Assembly (NCBI GenBank): GCA_003254905.1
Contig: QANU01105209.1
Location: forward strand, 105,399-169,398
Length of the DNA: 64,000 bases
Direction: 5' to 3'
Source: Nissolia schottii
Taxonomy: Eukaryota > Streptophyta > Magnoliopsida > Fabales > Fabaceae
Positions within the stretch are counted from its first letter, which is position 1; each line of letters opens with the position of its first letter. The translations under genes and the position numbers were made by a program. The notes below the pieces were generated by a model. The model ran no database searches, was not told the origin of the DNA, and saw nothing but the letters and a program-made list of their open reading frames with translations. Shown in pieces: positions 1-11,499 of this stretch.

Positions 1-1680
1 ATTTGATTTATGTGATGAAGGATTCACCAAATCAGAATCCACGTAAAACACTATTACTACACGTTTGCCATATTTTATTAAATAAATTATGAATTTTGCA
101 AATCAATGTTATAAGGACATTAATTAAAGAACCTAAAGTAATAAACTTTAAGCTTATAATGCATTAATTATTTATTAAAACCGTAAAATTTTTAATTTTT
201 TAATACAAATCTATCACTTTTACTTTCTTAAGCAGCCGGAACAGCAAAATCCATAAATTAATCATGTTTTTAACTTATGATTGTTGAAGTTCAAAACACA
301 AAGTTGCCAACTCGTCCTAAACCTAAACTAATCAATGGGCAGTACACACGGATGACAAAGCGTTAGTTGTGAAAGAATGCAAGTCCCATAATAAAAAGGA
401 AAGTTTAAGCGTGTACTTGAAGAAACTATTAGATTAAGATTATTTTAATAAACGATTATTTGTAAAAGCAATATTTTGTATTATGATAAAGTTAGTTTTA
501 TGTTTGGATGTTAACTGAAAAATGATTCTAATTTAGAAGCACCTAGAGGAGCAATCTCTTAGCTTAAGATCCAATAGAGTCAGGCGTCGCTTGAGCTTCG
601 TCTCACTGGCAATATAGTATAAATGTACAATTAAATCATATGAGATTTTTACGGAAAATGATCTATTTTGGGCTGAATTAGTAATATTTTTGCTCGGAAA
701 TTGATGAATGGCTTCACCCATCCTAATTCCTATAACCCAAATTGAAATTGGAAAAGCTTGTCCGGAGCACGGTTCGCGGTGGAGACACAAACAAAAGGCC
801 CGAAATTTTTTATCTCAGGAAGGACCAAATCCTTTGCTGACCCCACATCAATCTTGTCTCTTCCATTTTATTTTATTGTTTTCCGGGTCGAATTGTTCGT
901 CTGAGTCTCTATGATTTCAATCTGAAGAAGAAATATCTGATGCTGATACTTCGCCATTTCACTGTGTGCCGGAAAAATCAATCATCGCCCACAGGTGTGA
1001 CGGCCCACGGGCTTCCTTTCTTACGTGGCTATATATCATATTATTGAGCACGATCAAAAGGACAAATAAACCAGAGTTATTTAAAAAGTTTCGTCAAAAA
1101 TTGAATTATGATGATACAAATGTTCCAATGTAACATTTTATATATATATAAAAGAGACCACAAAATGAAATTTTGATCCTATCATTAATTGAGAGAAAAA
1201 AAAAAGATAAATAATTATTTTTTTATTCGATTAAGAAAACAAATATGTGATCAATAAGTTTTAAAAAATAATAAATCTATGGTGATTTTTTACATATCTC
1301 ATGAAGTAAATATTATATGCTATTTAATTTATTTACTTTTAATAATTTTTATAATTAAATTCATCAAATTTTGTTATTATTTCATATTATATATGATTAT
1401 AATAAATTTTTCATTAGTCAAATTATTAAAAAATTTAATTTATAAGAGATTTAGAGATTTGTAAACCATTTGAGCTTACGATGCACATCTCAATAAATAT
1501 TATATTAAAAAATATTAATTTATCATATTAGATCATATAATTCATCAATATATCATATTAAATTAAGAAATAATAATAAAATTAGATGAATTTAAATAAA
1601 AATTATCAAAAATTAATAAATTAAATTGTATAAAATATTTACTTCAAGAAATCACCTAAATCTAATCCCAACGAATAAAT
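1..1680. other. Intergenic AT-rich DNA, no gene seen
   Basis: No open frame here resembles a known protein. The stretch 700-1060 is less AT-rich and holds a 68-residue frame (708-914) with no recognisable domain; it could be promoter or leader of something outside the window, but nothing fixes that. The remainder is low-complexity A/T with short poly-A and poly-T runs. Confidence 0.6.
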
Positions 1681-1689
1681 TGTGACGCA

Positions 1690-2200
1690 ATATACGATTT
1701 CGCATGTTATACATTCAAGATCTCACTCATTTTTTTATACAAGAGCAATATATCCTTTCATCCTGTTTTGAAGTATGCACCTCGGTACACTCTCTGGATC
1801 TTGGAGCTTGGAGGTCTGACGAAGGCTCTGGCACGATCTCTGGACTCGCGTTGCGGTGGGTACTTGCAATCACTCAAACGCTCAAGTAAGCAAGGGTTTA
1901 AGGAGTATAGTAAGTGATAATTCGATGGTCTTCATACCTGGGGTATGGGCTACTATATAATTGAGGTGGTTGAGGTTGTTCCGCGTATCCTGATGGTGGG
2001 AGAATATCTCGACCCCGCGTGTGGGGGGCCGTCAGAGGATCTCGAGGTGGCTTATCCTGAGTAGGTAAGGTGGCGGGGATCTCGGGGCCGACGTGGAACG
2101 TGGCCGAGTCGGCTGTGCAAGGTGGGTCCACAGAGCTCTGGGTCTGGGTGGTCGGGTCGCTAGGATGAACCTTTATGGCCCAGTTCGTAACACATCCTAA
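1690..2200 (-). repeat. GC-rich retroelement-like remnant
   Basis: A block of roughly 500 bases is much richer in G+C than its flanks and has abrupt edges. Read on the minus strand it contains a stretch like CTTGAGCGTTTGAGTG followed by a TTGCAAGTACCCACCG-like segment, a combination I associate with plant LTR or TRIM elements. No protein domain is visible; the 162-residue minus frame across it has no recognisable motif. I could not find paired LTRs or a target duplication, so the class and the limits are uncertain. Confidence 0.45.
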
Positions 2201-2870
2201 ATTTGTATTTACCAAAAAGGAATAGAAAATCTGATATTTTAATTTTATATTTTTTTTCTGTAATTTAAATTTTTCTAGTTCTAACTGGAGGCCACCATAT
2301 ATGATAATATGACTTAAAAATTGAGAACAAGAAAAGAAATAGTTTGTGTGAAGAGCAAAAACAGGTACGAGGCTTGTACTTGTCAAATACGAAAGACTAT
2401 GCAGTCAAAAGTTGGTAAGACAGCTAGCTATTGATGATGAGAAAATCTTTTTTCTTTTTTAAAAAAAAGAGTTTACATAATTTCACACTAATTATATGAT
2501 TCAAGATAAAAAAAGTTAGTTGCCATAAGTTTATTATATTTTTTTTAACACACTTATTATCATAAAAGTAAGTTTTAATAAATAAAACCCATAAATACTC
2601 ATAAGACACATAATAAAAATGTGATAAAATTTATTTTTATTGTGAATGTGTTTAAAAATTAATTAAATTATCAAAGAATTTCTCATTGATGATAAATATG
2701 GAGAAAGACAACACTCGGTGATATAGTACTAATTATTAATTTTAAATTATTTTTTATATTGACTGTTTATTTTTTATCAAAAAGTAAATCTGATGTCATT
2801 AATTAATATGATGGTAAAGTTAAGATAAAATAAATGCATTAACCCATCCCATTAAAAAAGAGAACAAGAA

Positions 2871-3085
2871 TGTTACATGTACATCCAATTTTATACATCC
2901 ATACATACACCATTAATAATGCACAAACTTTATTCTCATGAGAGCACAAACATTATAAACTTATAGATGATATTTTCAATTATATTTAATTAAGTGCACA
3001 AACATTACAAGCATTAAAACACAAATTTTATATATATAAGTATATGGTGTATGTATGATGTATATTTTTTGGTGTGCGTGTAACA
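2871..3085. mobile_element. Foldback MITE-like element
   Basis: About 40 bases at 2873-2913 (ending CATACATACACCAT) reappear inverted at 3045-3085 (ATGGTGTATGTATG onward), so the 215-base unit can fold into a hairpin. The outer ends read TGTTACATG and, inverted, TGTTACACG. The interior is AT-rich with three GCACAAAC direct copies. There is no coding capacity. No convincing target-site duplication was found, so the superfamily is unassigned. Confidence 0.6.
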
Positions 3086-3837
3086 AGACTTAAAAGAGAA
3101 TTATGCTCTTGCTTTTGAAATCATTTGTAATGAGAAGAGGGTTATTTAGACTCATTTATTCTATTCAACATGTTGATTCAAAGTCCTTTATTCATGAAAT
3201 TTTAATGAACGTGGATCGTATTTACATCTTATCTAATCATATATAAGCAGTGAATCAACTTAATGTTAAATAAATGAGTGCGAATACATTTTCATCGTGA
3301 AGTGTGATTAATCTCTACCGGGCCAAACCGTCCCATGTTATCCTCCCAGATACACGCATAAGCGAATTAAGAGCGTGAAGAAGGAAGCAAGCAAGCCACC
3401 CACTCACTCACCCACACGGTCACGTTCACACACCCTCACTTCCCTTCCTTCCAGTTCCCCATTCTCAATTATCAAAAAATCACACAAGCCTCATCAACTC
3501 AGTTACCCATTACTCGCCGAAACAGTACAAATCACACCCACGCACACACACCACAACCTTCCAAATACCACCCACCTTGATCTCTGATCCCCCCCTCTTC
3601 TCATCAATTCTCCTTTTTTCTTCTGTTTTTATTCCCCACCACACAATTTCCCACACACACACTTAATACTGTGCGATATGCTGGGCAGCTGGCACCCCCA
3701 ACCATCACCCCCTCGGGTTCTCCTCTACCAACAACCACACCCACATTAATTTTGGCCTTCCTTCCCCTAATTTCCCAATTCGGTGTTAACCGTTAATCAA
3801 ATTAAGAAGCCAACACGGGTGCAAGAAATTAGGCCTA
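3086..3837 (+). promoter_or_regulatory. Upstream region and leader of the RING-H2 gene
   Basis: From about 3340 to 3837 the DNA becomes C- and CT/CA-rich (many CACACA and CCTTCC runs), unlike the AT-rich flanks, as is common in plant core promoters and 5' leaders. The only frame here (3375-3587, 70 residues) is low-complexity Ser/Thr/His/Pro and is unlikely to be translated as a protein. No clear TATA box was fixed. Confidence 0.45.
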
Positions 3838-4236
3838 ATGCTCGATTCGGTTCTGTTGGCGCTTTTTCTGCCATGCCTCGGCATGAGCGCCGTCTTCATG
3901 GTCTACATGTGCCTTCTCTGGTACGCCACCACTTACCAACCCGACGCCAATAGGCTACCGGTCAAGCCGGTCTCCGAAAAGGGCCTCTCCGCTTCGGAGC
4001 TGGAGAAGCTCCCTAGGATAACCGGCAAGGAACTGGTCATGGGCACCGAATGCGCCGTGTGTCTCGACGAGATCGAGAACGATCAACCGGCTCGGCTGGT
4101 TCCAGGTTGCAACCACGGGTTCCATGTGCACTGCGCTGACACCTGGCTCTCCAAGCACCCGCTCTGCCCAGTTTGTAGAACCAAGCTGGACCCTCAGCTT
4201 TTCAGTACTACTTCTTCTGATCAGAGTGCATGCTGA
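3838..4236 (+). CDS. ATL23: RING-H2 E3 ubiquitin ligase, ATL23-like
   Basis: Single-exon gene of 132 residues. A hydrophobic segment at residues 5-29 anchors it in a membrane. A GLS-x-x-ELEKLP stretch at about 49-59 takes the place of the GLD motif of the ATL family. The RING-H2 ligands are C72, C75, C91, H93, H96, C99, C110 and C113, with a W at 103 and P at 111 as in E2-binding RINGs. Overall order and spacing match Arabidopsis ATL23/ATL24 closely, including the start MLxSVxLALFLPC and the short tail. The family transfers ubiquitin from E2 enzymes to substrates, often in stress or defence responses; the substrate here is unknown. The ATG follows a C-rich leader, and an AATAAA lies at about 4284. 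The lack of introns is normal for ATLs. Confidence 0.92.
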   Translation: MLDSVLLALFLPCLGMSAVFMVYMCLLWYATTYQPDANRLPVKPVSEKGLSASELEKLPRITGKELVMGTECAVCLDEIENDQPARLVPGCNHGFHVHCADTWLSKHPLCPVCRTKLDPQLFSTTSSDQSAC

Positions 4237-4602
4237 AGAATTATTAGGAAAAACAATTCAATCACGCTTCACCACGGCACCGCTAATAAAAAATGACATG
4301 GAGGAAGGGATGGGAAAAAATTAAGAGCTAGCCAGAGAAGCTTTCATTTGCATTATTCTATAGTTCTTAAATTACTAGCTTTTAATTTGTTTGTTAGTGT
4401 ACAGTCACTTGTGTGTTAATTTGTCTTATTATGTGAGGGCCTGGATGAATGTAGCGCCGAAAGCACTCCTTTATTCGTTTTTGGGGTTCTCGCTATCATA
4501 CGTTATTGGGTTGGGACATGGGGGAGTGTTGAGCGGTGTACGGCGGAGGAAGGAGGGGTCCATACTTTTAATTTTAATCTCTTGTTTTTTAGTTTATTGT
4601 TT

Positions 4603-4636
4603 TAATTATTATTATTATTATTATTATTATTATTTT
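4603..4636. repeat. (ATT)n microsatellite
   Basis: A near-perfect ATT/TTA trinucleotide run of about ten units lies downstream of the RING-H2 gene. Just beyond it a run of 12 G (4694-4705) adds a further simple repeat. Both are prone to length change between accessions. Confidence 0.9.
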
Positions 4637-4719
4637 TATTATACTATAGTTAGCAATTATGGCGTTTCCATGGGCTTGGATGGACGGGATTTTGGGGGGG
4701 GGGGGTTGTGTTCGTGAAG

Positions 4720-5790
4720 CTTTCCAGAATTTTCACTTTTAATTTCTTGTCCTAAAAAGGAAGTTGCATGCAAAAGGAGTATTCTGGCATAATTGACAAA
4801 CAATAATAGGGGGCGAAGAGTGTGCAGAGAGAAGACACAGCGCGGCCAATTCACGCTAACACGTAAATCCACGATACGTATATTTTCATGTCTTCGTTGA
4901 AGCAAGTGGTTGGATGGGCCGTGAGCTGAACGATTTCATGTGCTTTTCGTAAGGGTCACATTTCATAGCGGTAGTACACAATGTGATTTTTGATTTCTCA
5001 TTTGATCTTATCATGACGACAACTAGATGCCAGCTAGGCATGCTGCTGCGTGGGTTCTACATCTTTCACTCAATTAATAGCTCAGCGCAGTTAAAAGAAA
5101 AATTGGAGGAAAAAAATGTAATTAATTGAGCACTAATTATTGAGGGATGAGGGATTGGTTTGTTGTGGGGTTGGTTGATGGGTTTTGTAGATGAAGCCAA
5201 GGGAGGATCATTGATTGCATGGGATGGCCCCATGATGGTAAAATGGTGGCGCCACGTCACGGGTGAGAACAGTTGAGCAGCCTGTGGGAAATGACCAAAT
5301 GGGTCCTTATGTTGCATCGGTGGCAGCTTGGTGATGCATTTGAGCCTTTTTTTTGACTTATTTGAGTGATTGGGAAAGCCAATCTCTGTCAATACACTCA
5401 TATATCATAAACTTTGCATATGTATCATGAGGATCCCCCCACGGGCGTGGAGTGGATGTCTGGTTGAGCGTTGCAATATTTGCATTTGCATTGCATTTTT
5501 TGAATTACGATTTTAGGGAAGACTATAGCACCTACCTGCACCAGATATTTTCGGGGATCCGAAGACAAGATAAGAGAACAAATTCAACAGAGTTAATATT
5601 CCGTTTCACATGAGGCTCATCACCAACCTGTCAGCATCTCTTTAAACTTTCACCATTCATTCCAGTCGAAAAAATATCCTCGACTACCTTACCCTGTTTG
5701 CTATCTGGAATTACCTCTAATTATCATTTTTAACTTGCGATCTCTTTTCATTCATAATTAGAAGGCGTATGAAGATGTTAAGAGTCTACA
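4720..5790. other. Intergenic DNA, no gene seen
   Basis: Mixed-composition DNA without a recognisable coding frame. The 111-residue minus frame at 5066-5401 has no domain and no homology I recognise. No tRNA, rRNA or paired repeat was seen. Confidence 0.6.
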
Positions 5791-5794
5791 TCTA

Positions 5795-5946
5795 CATGTA
5801 CAACACAAATGTGGACAATAGAAATCAATTATCTAAAAAAAACACGAGTCTCACTATAAAACAAAAAGTAAGTATGATGAAACTCGTGTTTTATTTTTTT
5901 TAAAAGAGAAGTAACTTTTATTATCCGTATTTATATGCTGCACACA
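5795..5946. mobile_element. Foldback MITE, copy 1 of a two-copy family
   Basis: The left arm (ACAACACAAATG then GACAATAGAAATCAATTAT) is similar, when inverted, to the right arm (GGATAATAAAAGTTACTT), and an inner pair AAAACACGAGT/ACTCGTGTTTT sits at the hairpin core near 5840-5895. The left arm also aligns with the element at 24281-24443, which lies in an intron of the nucleoredoxin gene. The two therefore look like members of one small non-coding family. Confidence 0.6.
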
Positions 5947-6319
5947 ATATTTCTCAATCACTATTGGGGTACGGCTCACAAGCAAATGCAATGCATATAG
6001 GTTTTTGTATGTGGGCTTTGTCATAATGGGTATACTTTTAAACATAGTCTAAATCAACCCAATCGATCCCATACAATTAATTTGATTAAAGAAGAGCATG
6101 AGCAAATTTTAAAGATTCAAGCCCAGTGTGTTTGGGTGGGCTGCTGAGCTCAAATGGGGGATTTAGACTTGGATAACGGGCAACTGGTGTTAGCATGCGA
6201 TGTTCGGCGAAAAATTCAGTTCGCAATGAGTCATCATCATTTTTTCTTCAAAACCAAGATTTTCTTGTAAGTGAAAACTTATTATTTATGGAGTTTTTTT
6301 AACCAAAACAATTGATCCG

Positions 6320-6860
6320 AAACAACAAAAATCCAAAATATGAGTCGCGTTTAAAATTCACAATTGTATAGTTTTTTTTTCTTGAAATCGGAAGCTCATT
6401 TACCGATTTCAGGCAGCATGTGAACTTGGGAAAGGGGCCGCAGGAACCAGGCCTAAAATCCAAGCCCAATTTGCTGATTTCAAGTTACACAAAAAATGAA
6501 ACCCACATCAGGAATGCCTTGTCAGATGCAGGTATAACAAGCCTGAAATCAGAGTGCCGATTTCAGGACATCTCGGTCTGAATGAGATCACCCCACCTCG
6601 TCGACCGTGTGGGTTGAATGAGTTACCATCCCCCATCGGATTTATTACATATATACTCTCCCAATAAGATTTATATTCTATAACATGTTCTATGAAAAAA
6701 AAATTTACATTTATATAGGTCTGTATCTAAAATCGTCACGTGACGATTTCAGACCCAAGACTTTTTTTTTAAAAAAGGGTTTAAAGTGACGATTTCAGAT
6801 TTTTTTTTAAATGTCTGAAATCGCCACACCCTGTGGCGATTTCAGGCCCAGACCCATACA
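6320..6860 (+). mobile_element. Hairpin-rich end of PMD element A
   Basis: The segment contains at least eight copies, in both orientations, of the word CTGAAATCG or its complement CGATTTCAG: near 6383, 6403, 6474, 6543, 6557, 6741, 6788, 6815 and 6836. Two pairs form strong hairpins: a perfect 20-base palindrome at 6730-6749 (AAATCGTCACGTGACGATTT) and two perfect 13-base arms separated by 5 bases at 6815-6845 (CTGAAATCGCCAC / GTGGCGATTTCAG). A TATATATA motif near 6950 and a CT-rich leader follow, then the mobile-domain start at 7096. Element D (about 60560-60745) has the same layout. Confidence 0.7.
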
Positions 6861-7095
6861 ATTATAAATTTGTGTTTCAACCCATATTTTGGTATATAGA
6901 TTATACTAAAGGGTGTAGAAATGTAAAGAGGCCTCCCCTTCCCTTAACTATATATATCTGCCCCCTAACTCTCATTCCTTCACATATTCTATCATTTCCT
7001 CCTTCTTCTTTTCTTCTTCACAAAATTTCACTTATTAGATTTTTTTAAAATATACTATTATTATGGATTGTAGTGAAAAACAAATATAAGTAAAT

Positions 7096-9287
7096 ATGGT
7101 GAGAGGTCACGTAAATAAGACTGTGATTTCTGCTGATGCTGAATAATGGGGTATGTTGATAAATATATTATTATTATTATTATTAATGTTTCATTTAATT
7201 CATATATTATTTGTAATTATGTTGTTAAAGAATGAGACATGGAGTATGCTCTACACTTGCCTTACTTTGAGGATCATGTGTACTAAAAACGTGAGTTCAC
7301 TTTGATATTTCAAAAAAATCTGTTGATAAGTATTTGTTGTTACATTATTATTTTTATCTATGCTCTACAACATATTTTTTGTTTATTAACAATTTTATTA
7401 TTACAGGGTGCACGAAATTTAAGAAGCAGACACGGAAACATTGAGCCATCTAATTCCCTGATACATTACCTATAAAATGCTACTTTGTATGAGGTGGCTA
7501 CAATGCCTGCTATGCAAATCAACCATAACCTTATTAATGCGCTTGTCGAGCGTTGGAGACCAGAGACACGCACATTTAATCTTCCTGACAGTGAGTGTGT
7601 CGTAACATTGAAAGATGTGACAATGTTATTGGGGATCCAATGTGATGGCCTACCCTACCTGTGACATGACTTGACACAATATTTTTGGGAGCAGACCTCG
7701 AAGATTTGTGTCATGAACTAATTGGGGTAGGTCCTAACCCTCGTGATATGACAGGATCGTTCATATCTACAATGTGGTTACATGACAATTTTGCGGTTGA
7801 AATTCACGCTAATTTTGATGAGCATGGCATGCAGCAAATACTGGAGTGGCATGCTCGTGGATATATGTTGCGGTTGTTTGCAAATATTTTGTTTTGTAAC
7901 AAGTACGAGAATTGGGTACATTCGAAGTACTTGGCATTGCTTCGTAATATGAACGTAATCAGGTTGTACAGTTGAGGATTAGTTATCCTGCTGTACTTGA
8001 CAAGTCATTATGTCGTGCTACGCGCGCGAGATGTGCAGGAATCTATGGTTGTATGGTGCTCCTCCAGATGTGGGCATTTTACAAATTTTTGATACTAGCA
8101 CGCCACATGACCCAAACCATTACCCTTTTCCTCTTGCGTTGCAATAATTTGTTTTTGCTTCAATTTAATAATCAAATATTTTATTGTTTATTAATTTTTA
8201 TAATGTAAAGATTTTTATTTGTTAATTCAAATAATATACGAATTTCCAGATGGTCAGCAATCAGCATACGTATATACCTGTCATGGTCAACCCACTTTGC
8301 TATTTGAAGTGAGAAACCACCTTGAAGAAATGTGCCCATATGACGTATGCATTAATTAAAATATTGTATATGTTTTATATTATGCATTGATAATATTTGT
8401 ATCTAAATTTGTCTTTTAATGCAGTTTATTTGGCAACCATATTGGCATCTAGCAATTAATATTGTCATTCCAATAACAGTGAAGAATATGAGACATTCGT
8501 GACCAGTAGTCTCCCAGCTCGTTCATTTTGAGACAGTCGAATGGCATGCGACTGACCACATTATGTGACAATTCGGGTTGGTGCAGACGTTACCCGTTGG
8601 ACCTACCAGTAGTGTTATGGGGAATGCTCATGATCGAGATCTGCGGGGGAATCAAGTGGCCCTACCATTGATTAATTGGATGCAAAGACATGAACAATGG
8701 ATTCAATGGTGGATGAATCGCATTCCTCTAGAGGATGAACAAGTTAGTTCTTACAGGCCTTCAAAAGACTATTGGCAATGGTATAGGCACAATGGCCGGA
8801 GTTTTTTGCTGAAGAATATCATACTGACGATTTGGTTGAGGTTTGGTAGACGTATTTTCCCTCGCCTCCTCATGGTCACGAGGCCCTACCACATGATTTC
8901 TTTAGTCATGCCCCACCACATAATGTCTTTGACCATGCCCTACAGCAGAATTTCTTTGGTCATGCCTTTCCTCATGCGCTGCCCATGCTACAATTCTTTG
9001 CCCATGCTACCCCGCAGGATTTCTTCAATCCTCAGTTTTAGTCGCCGCCCGAAGAAGTTTATATCCCAGAGACAACTACTTCTCACCATAGTTTCAACAC
9101 TTATATTTCAAATTGGTTAAGCGAACAAAATGGTGATATATCGTCATCGACTATTGAGCAACAGTTACAACAAATTGATGAGAATTATGAGCTATTTGCA
9201 CCTAGGTCGTCATCGTCTAACCGTCTTGATCCTGAACCTCATGTTGAACCTCCGTATAGACGTTCATTCGAGGTAGGATCTCCGCAC
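7096..9287 (+). pseudogene. Plant mobile domain (PMD) protein, degenerate, element A
   Basis: The start MVRGHVNKTV at 7096 matches MVRVHVNRTV in element D. Further pieces can be read across presumed introns: an INALVERWRPET segment with a following VTLKDVTMLLG (about 7520-7635), a segment through KYLALLRN and CAGIYG (7685-8100), and the C-terminal part with FIWQPYWHL, DLRGNQ and WYRHNG (8420-8810). Several in-frame stops and at least two frameshifts break it, one of them at about 8802. The tail (8866-9040) encodes a degenerate FFxHAxP-type repeat, followed by EQQLQQIDENYELF-like sequence to about 9280, where a copia fragment starts abruptly. PMD proteins (MAIN/MAIL1 relatives) occur both as host genes and in MULE-type transposons; the setting favours the latter. 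Confidence 0.75.
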
Positions 9288-10085
9288 GCTATGTTGATTA
9301 GTCATGGTTTCATTCAGTCCAAGAATGACTATTCCCTCTTCACTCAAGGATCAGGAGATTCTTTGGTGATTTTATTGGTTTATGTTGACGATATAATTGT
9401 GGCTAGTACATTACAAGTCAGAATTCTACAGGTTCAACAGCAACTAGAGAGCCTTTTCAAATTGAAAATTCTTAGTGACCTCAAATACTTTCTAGGCTTG
9501 GAAATTGCTAGGTCTTCTGCTGGAATAATGTTGTCTCAGTATAAATATACTTTTAATTTGGTTGTGGACACTGACTTTCTAGATGCCAAACCTGAAGCAT
9601 TGTTTATGGAGCCTAAGCTTACACTTTCAATTGATGATGGAGACCCTTTGGAAGACCCTTCTCAATATAGAAGAATGATTGGTAGACTTATGTACCTTAC
9701 AATTTCTAGACCAGACATATGCTATGTAGTTAACAAGTTAAGTCAATATATGACTAATCCTAAATCTACTCATCTCCAAGCCCTTCACCATTTGCTTAGG
9801 TATCTCAAAAAGGCTCCAGCTCAAGGCATTTTGTTCTTTGCTGCCTTTTCCCTCAAATTGCAGGCCTATGATGATGCAGATTGGGGTGGTTGCAAGGACA
9901 ATAGGCGCAGTACAAAAGGATTTTGTGTATTCATTGGTGGTTCTTTGGTTTCATGGAAGTCCAAGAAGCACGCAACCGTGTCTCGGTCATCTGCAGAGGC
10001 TGAATATAGGGCTTTAGCAAGTGTTACATGTGGGATTATATGGCTTCAAAGCTTCCTCAGGGACTTTGAGATCAATATTGGTCAT
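9288..10085 (+). pseudogene. Ty1/copia reverse transcriptase-RNase H fragment
   Basis: An open frame of 265 codons (9291-10088) encodes the 3' part of a copia polyprotein. It has the YVDDI catalytic motif of reverse transcriptase, the YFLGLEI and YRRMIGRLMYL segments, SRPDICYVV, and the RNase H start DADWGG...RRSTKGFCVFIG and SSAEAEYRAL. gag, protease, integrase and the N-terminal half of RT are missing: the copia homology begins at a junction with the PMD tail at about 9288. At about 10082 the frame is cut by an insertion and resumes after the gap. It is a dead element remnant. Confidence 0.9.
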
Positions 10086-11347
10086 TGATAGGTGGAGTTT
10101 GTACCCTATTTTATTATTCTATAATTGAACATTGTATACTAAAAATGTGTGATTTTAATGCTTAATTAATATGTTTTGCACATTATCCTCTTTTGTGAGA
10201 AATTGAGAAAAATGCAATTTTAAGCACTACTTTATCTTAGAATTTAATGTGTAGATTTCTTTTGTTCTTTTTTAGTTTTCTATTTTTATTGCAGAAAATA
10301 AATTGTCAAGAGGATCATTAAAGATTTGAAAGAGATTTGATAAGATATAAATTTTGAAGAAGAGATTTGAAGAGAAGATTAAGACCAATAAATGCAAGAT
10401 TAAATTCAAATTCAAAAAGATTTGGTCAAAGATTTGCTGAGGATTTTTAACNNNNNNNNNNNNNNNNNNNNNNNNNNNNNNNNNNNNNNNNNNNNNNNNN
10501 NNNNNNNNNNNNNNNNNNNNNNNNNNNNNNNNNNNNNNNNNNNNNNNNNNNNNNNNNNNNNNNNNNNNNNNNNNNNNNNNNNNNNNNNNNNNNNNNNNNN
10601 NNNNNNNNNNNNNNNNNNNNNNNNNNNNNNNNNNNNNNNNNNNNNNNNNNNNNNNNNNNNNNNNNNNNNNNNNNNNNNNNNNNNNNNNNNNNNNNNNNNN
10701 NNNNNNNNNNNNNNNNNNNNNNNNNNNNNNNNNNNNNNNNNNNNNNNNNNNNNNNNNNNNNNNNNNNNNNNNNNNNNNNNNNNNNNNNNNNNNNNNNNNN
10801 NNNNNNNNNNNNNNNNNNNNNNNNNNNNNNNNNNNNNNNNNNNNNNNNNNNNNNNNNNNNNNNNNNNNNNNNNNNNNNNNNNNNNNNNNNNNNNNNNNNN
10901 NNNNNNNNNNNNNNNNNNNNNNNNNNNNNNNNNNNNNNNNNNNNNNNNNNNNNNNNNNNNNNNNNNNNNNNNNNNNNNNNNNNNNNNNNNNNNNNNNNNN
11001 NNNNNNNNNNNNNNNNNNNNNNNNNNNNNNNNNNNNNNNNNNNNNNNNNNNNNNNNNNNNNNNNNNNNNNNNNNNNNNNNNNNNNNNNNNNNNNNNNNNN
11101 NNNNNNNNNNNNNNNNNNNNNNNNNNNNNNNNNNNNNNNNNNNNNNNNNNNNNNNNNNNNNNNNNNNNNNNNNNNNNNNNNNNNNNNNNNNNNNNNNNNN
11201 NNNNNNNNNNNNNNNNNNNNNNNNNNNNNNNNNNNNNNNNNNNNNNNNNNNNNNNNNNNNNNNNNNNNNNNNNNNNNNNNNNNNNNNNNNNNNNNNNNNN
11301 NNNNNNNNNNNNNNNNNNNNNNNNNNNNNNNNNNNNNNNNNNNNNNN
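10083..11347. mobile_element. Nested insertion in copia RNase H, includes assembly gap
   Basis: In an intact copia element only some 40 codons separate the last residue read before 10083 from the KVNEGAI sequence that resumes at 11348. Here about 1.26 kb intervenes, so another sequence has inserted. It begins TGATAGGTGGAGTTTG and is AT-rich, with repeated AGATTTGA/AAGATTTG words at 10320-10440. TG at the boundary would suit an LTR end, but the other end lies in the gap, so its class is unknown. Positions 10452-11347 are all N (896 bases), and any reading frame across them is meaningless. Confidence 0.65.
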
Positions 11348-11493
11348 ATAAGGTTAATGAGGGCGCCATTACTCTTATACATGTTAAGTCTAAGGATCAA
11401 GTTGCAGACCTATTTACCAAAGCTATTTCGAGGCCGTTGTTTGAACATTTGATTTCCAAGTTGGGAATTATTGACATATATTCTCCAACTTGA
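11348..11493 (+). pseudogene. Copia RNase H C-terminus
   Basis: After the gap the copia frame resumes with KVNEGAITLIHVKSKDQVAD and continues through LFTKAISRPLFEHLISKLG to a TGA at 11491-11493. DLFTK is the usual end motif of copia polyproteins. A polypurine tract (GAGGGGAG, 11492-11499) overlaps the stop and primes plus-strand DNA in this family. Confidence 0.9.
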
Positions 11494-11499
11494 GGGGAG

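Noticed and set aside
1898-2386. 162-codon minus-strand frame
   Set aside because: It spans the border between AT-rich DNA and a GC-rich repeat remnant and has no recognisable motif.
10272-11400. Frames of more than 300 codons across the gap
   Set aside because: They are open only because the gap of Ns contains no stop codons.
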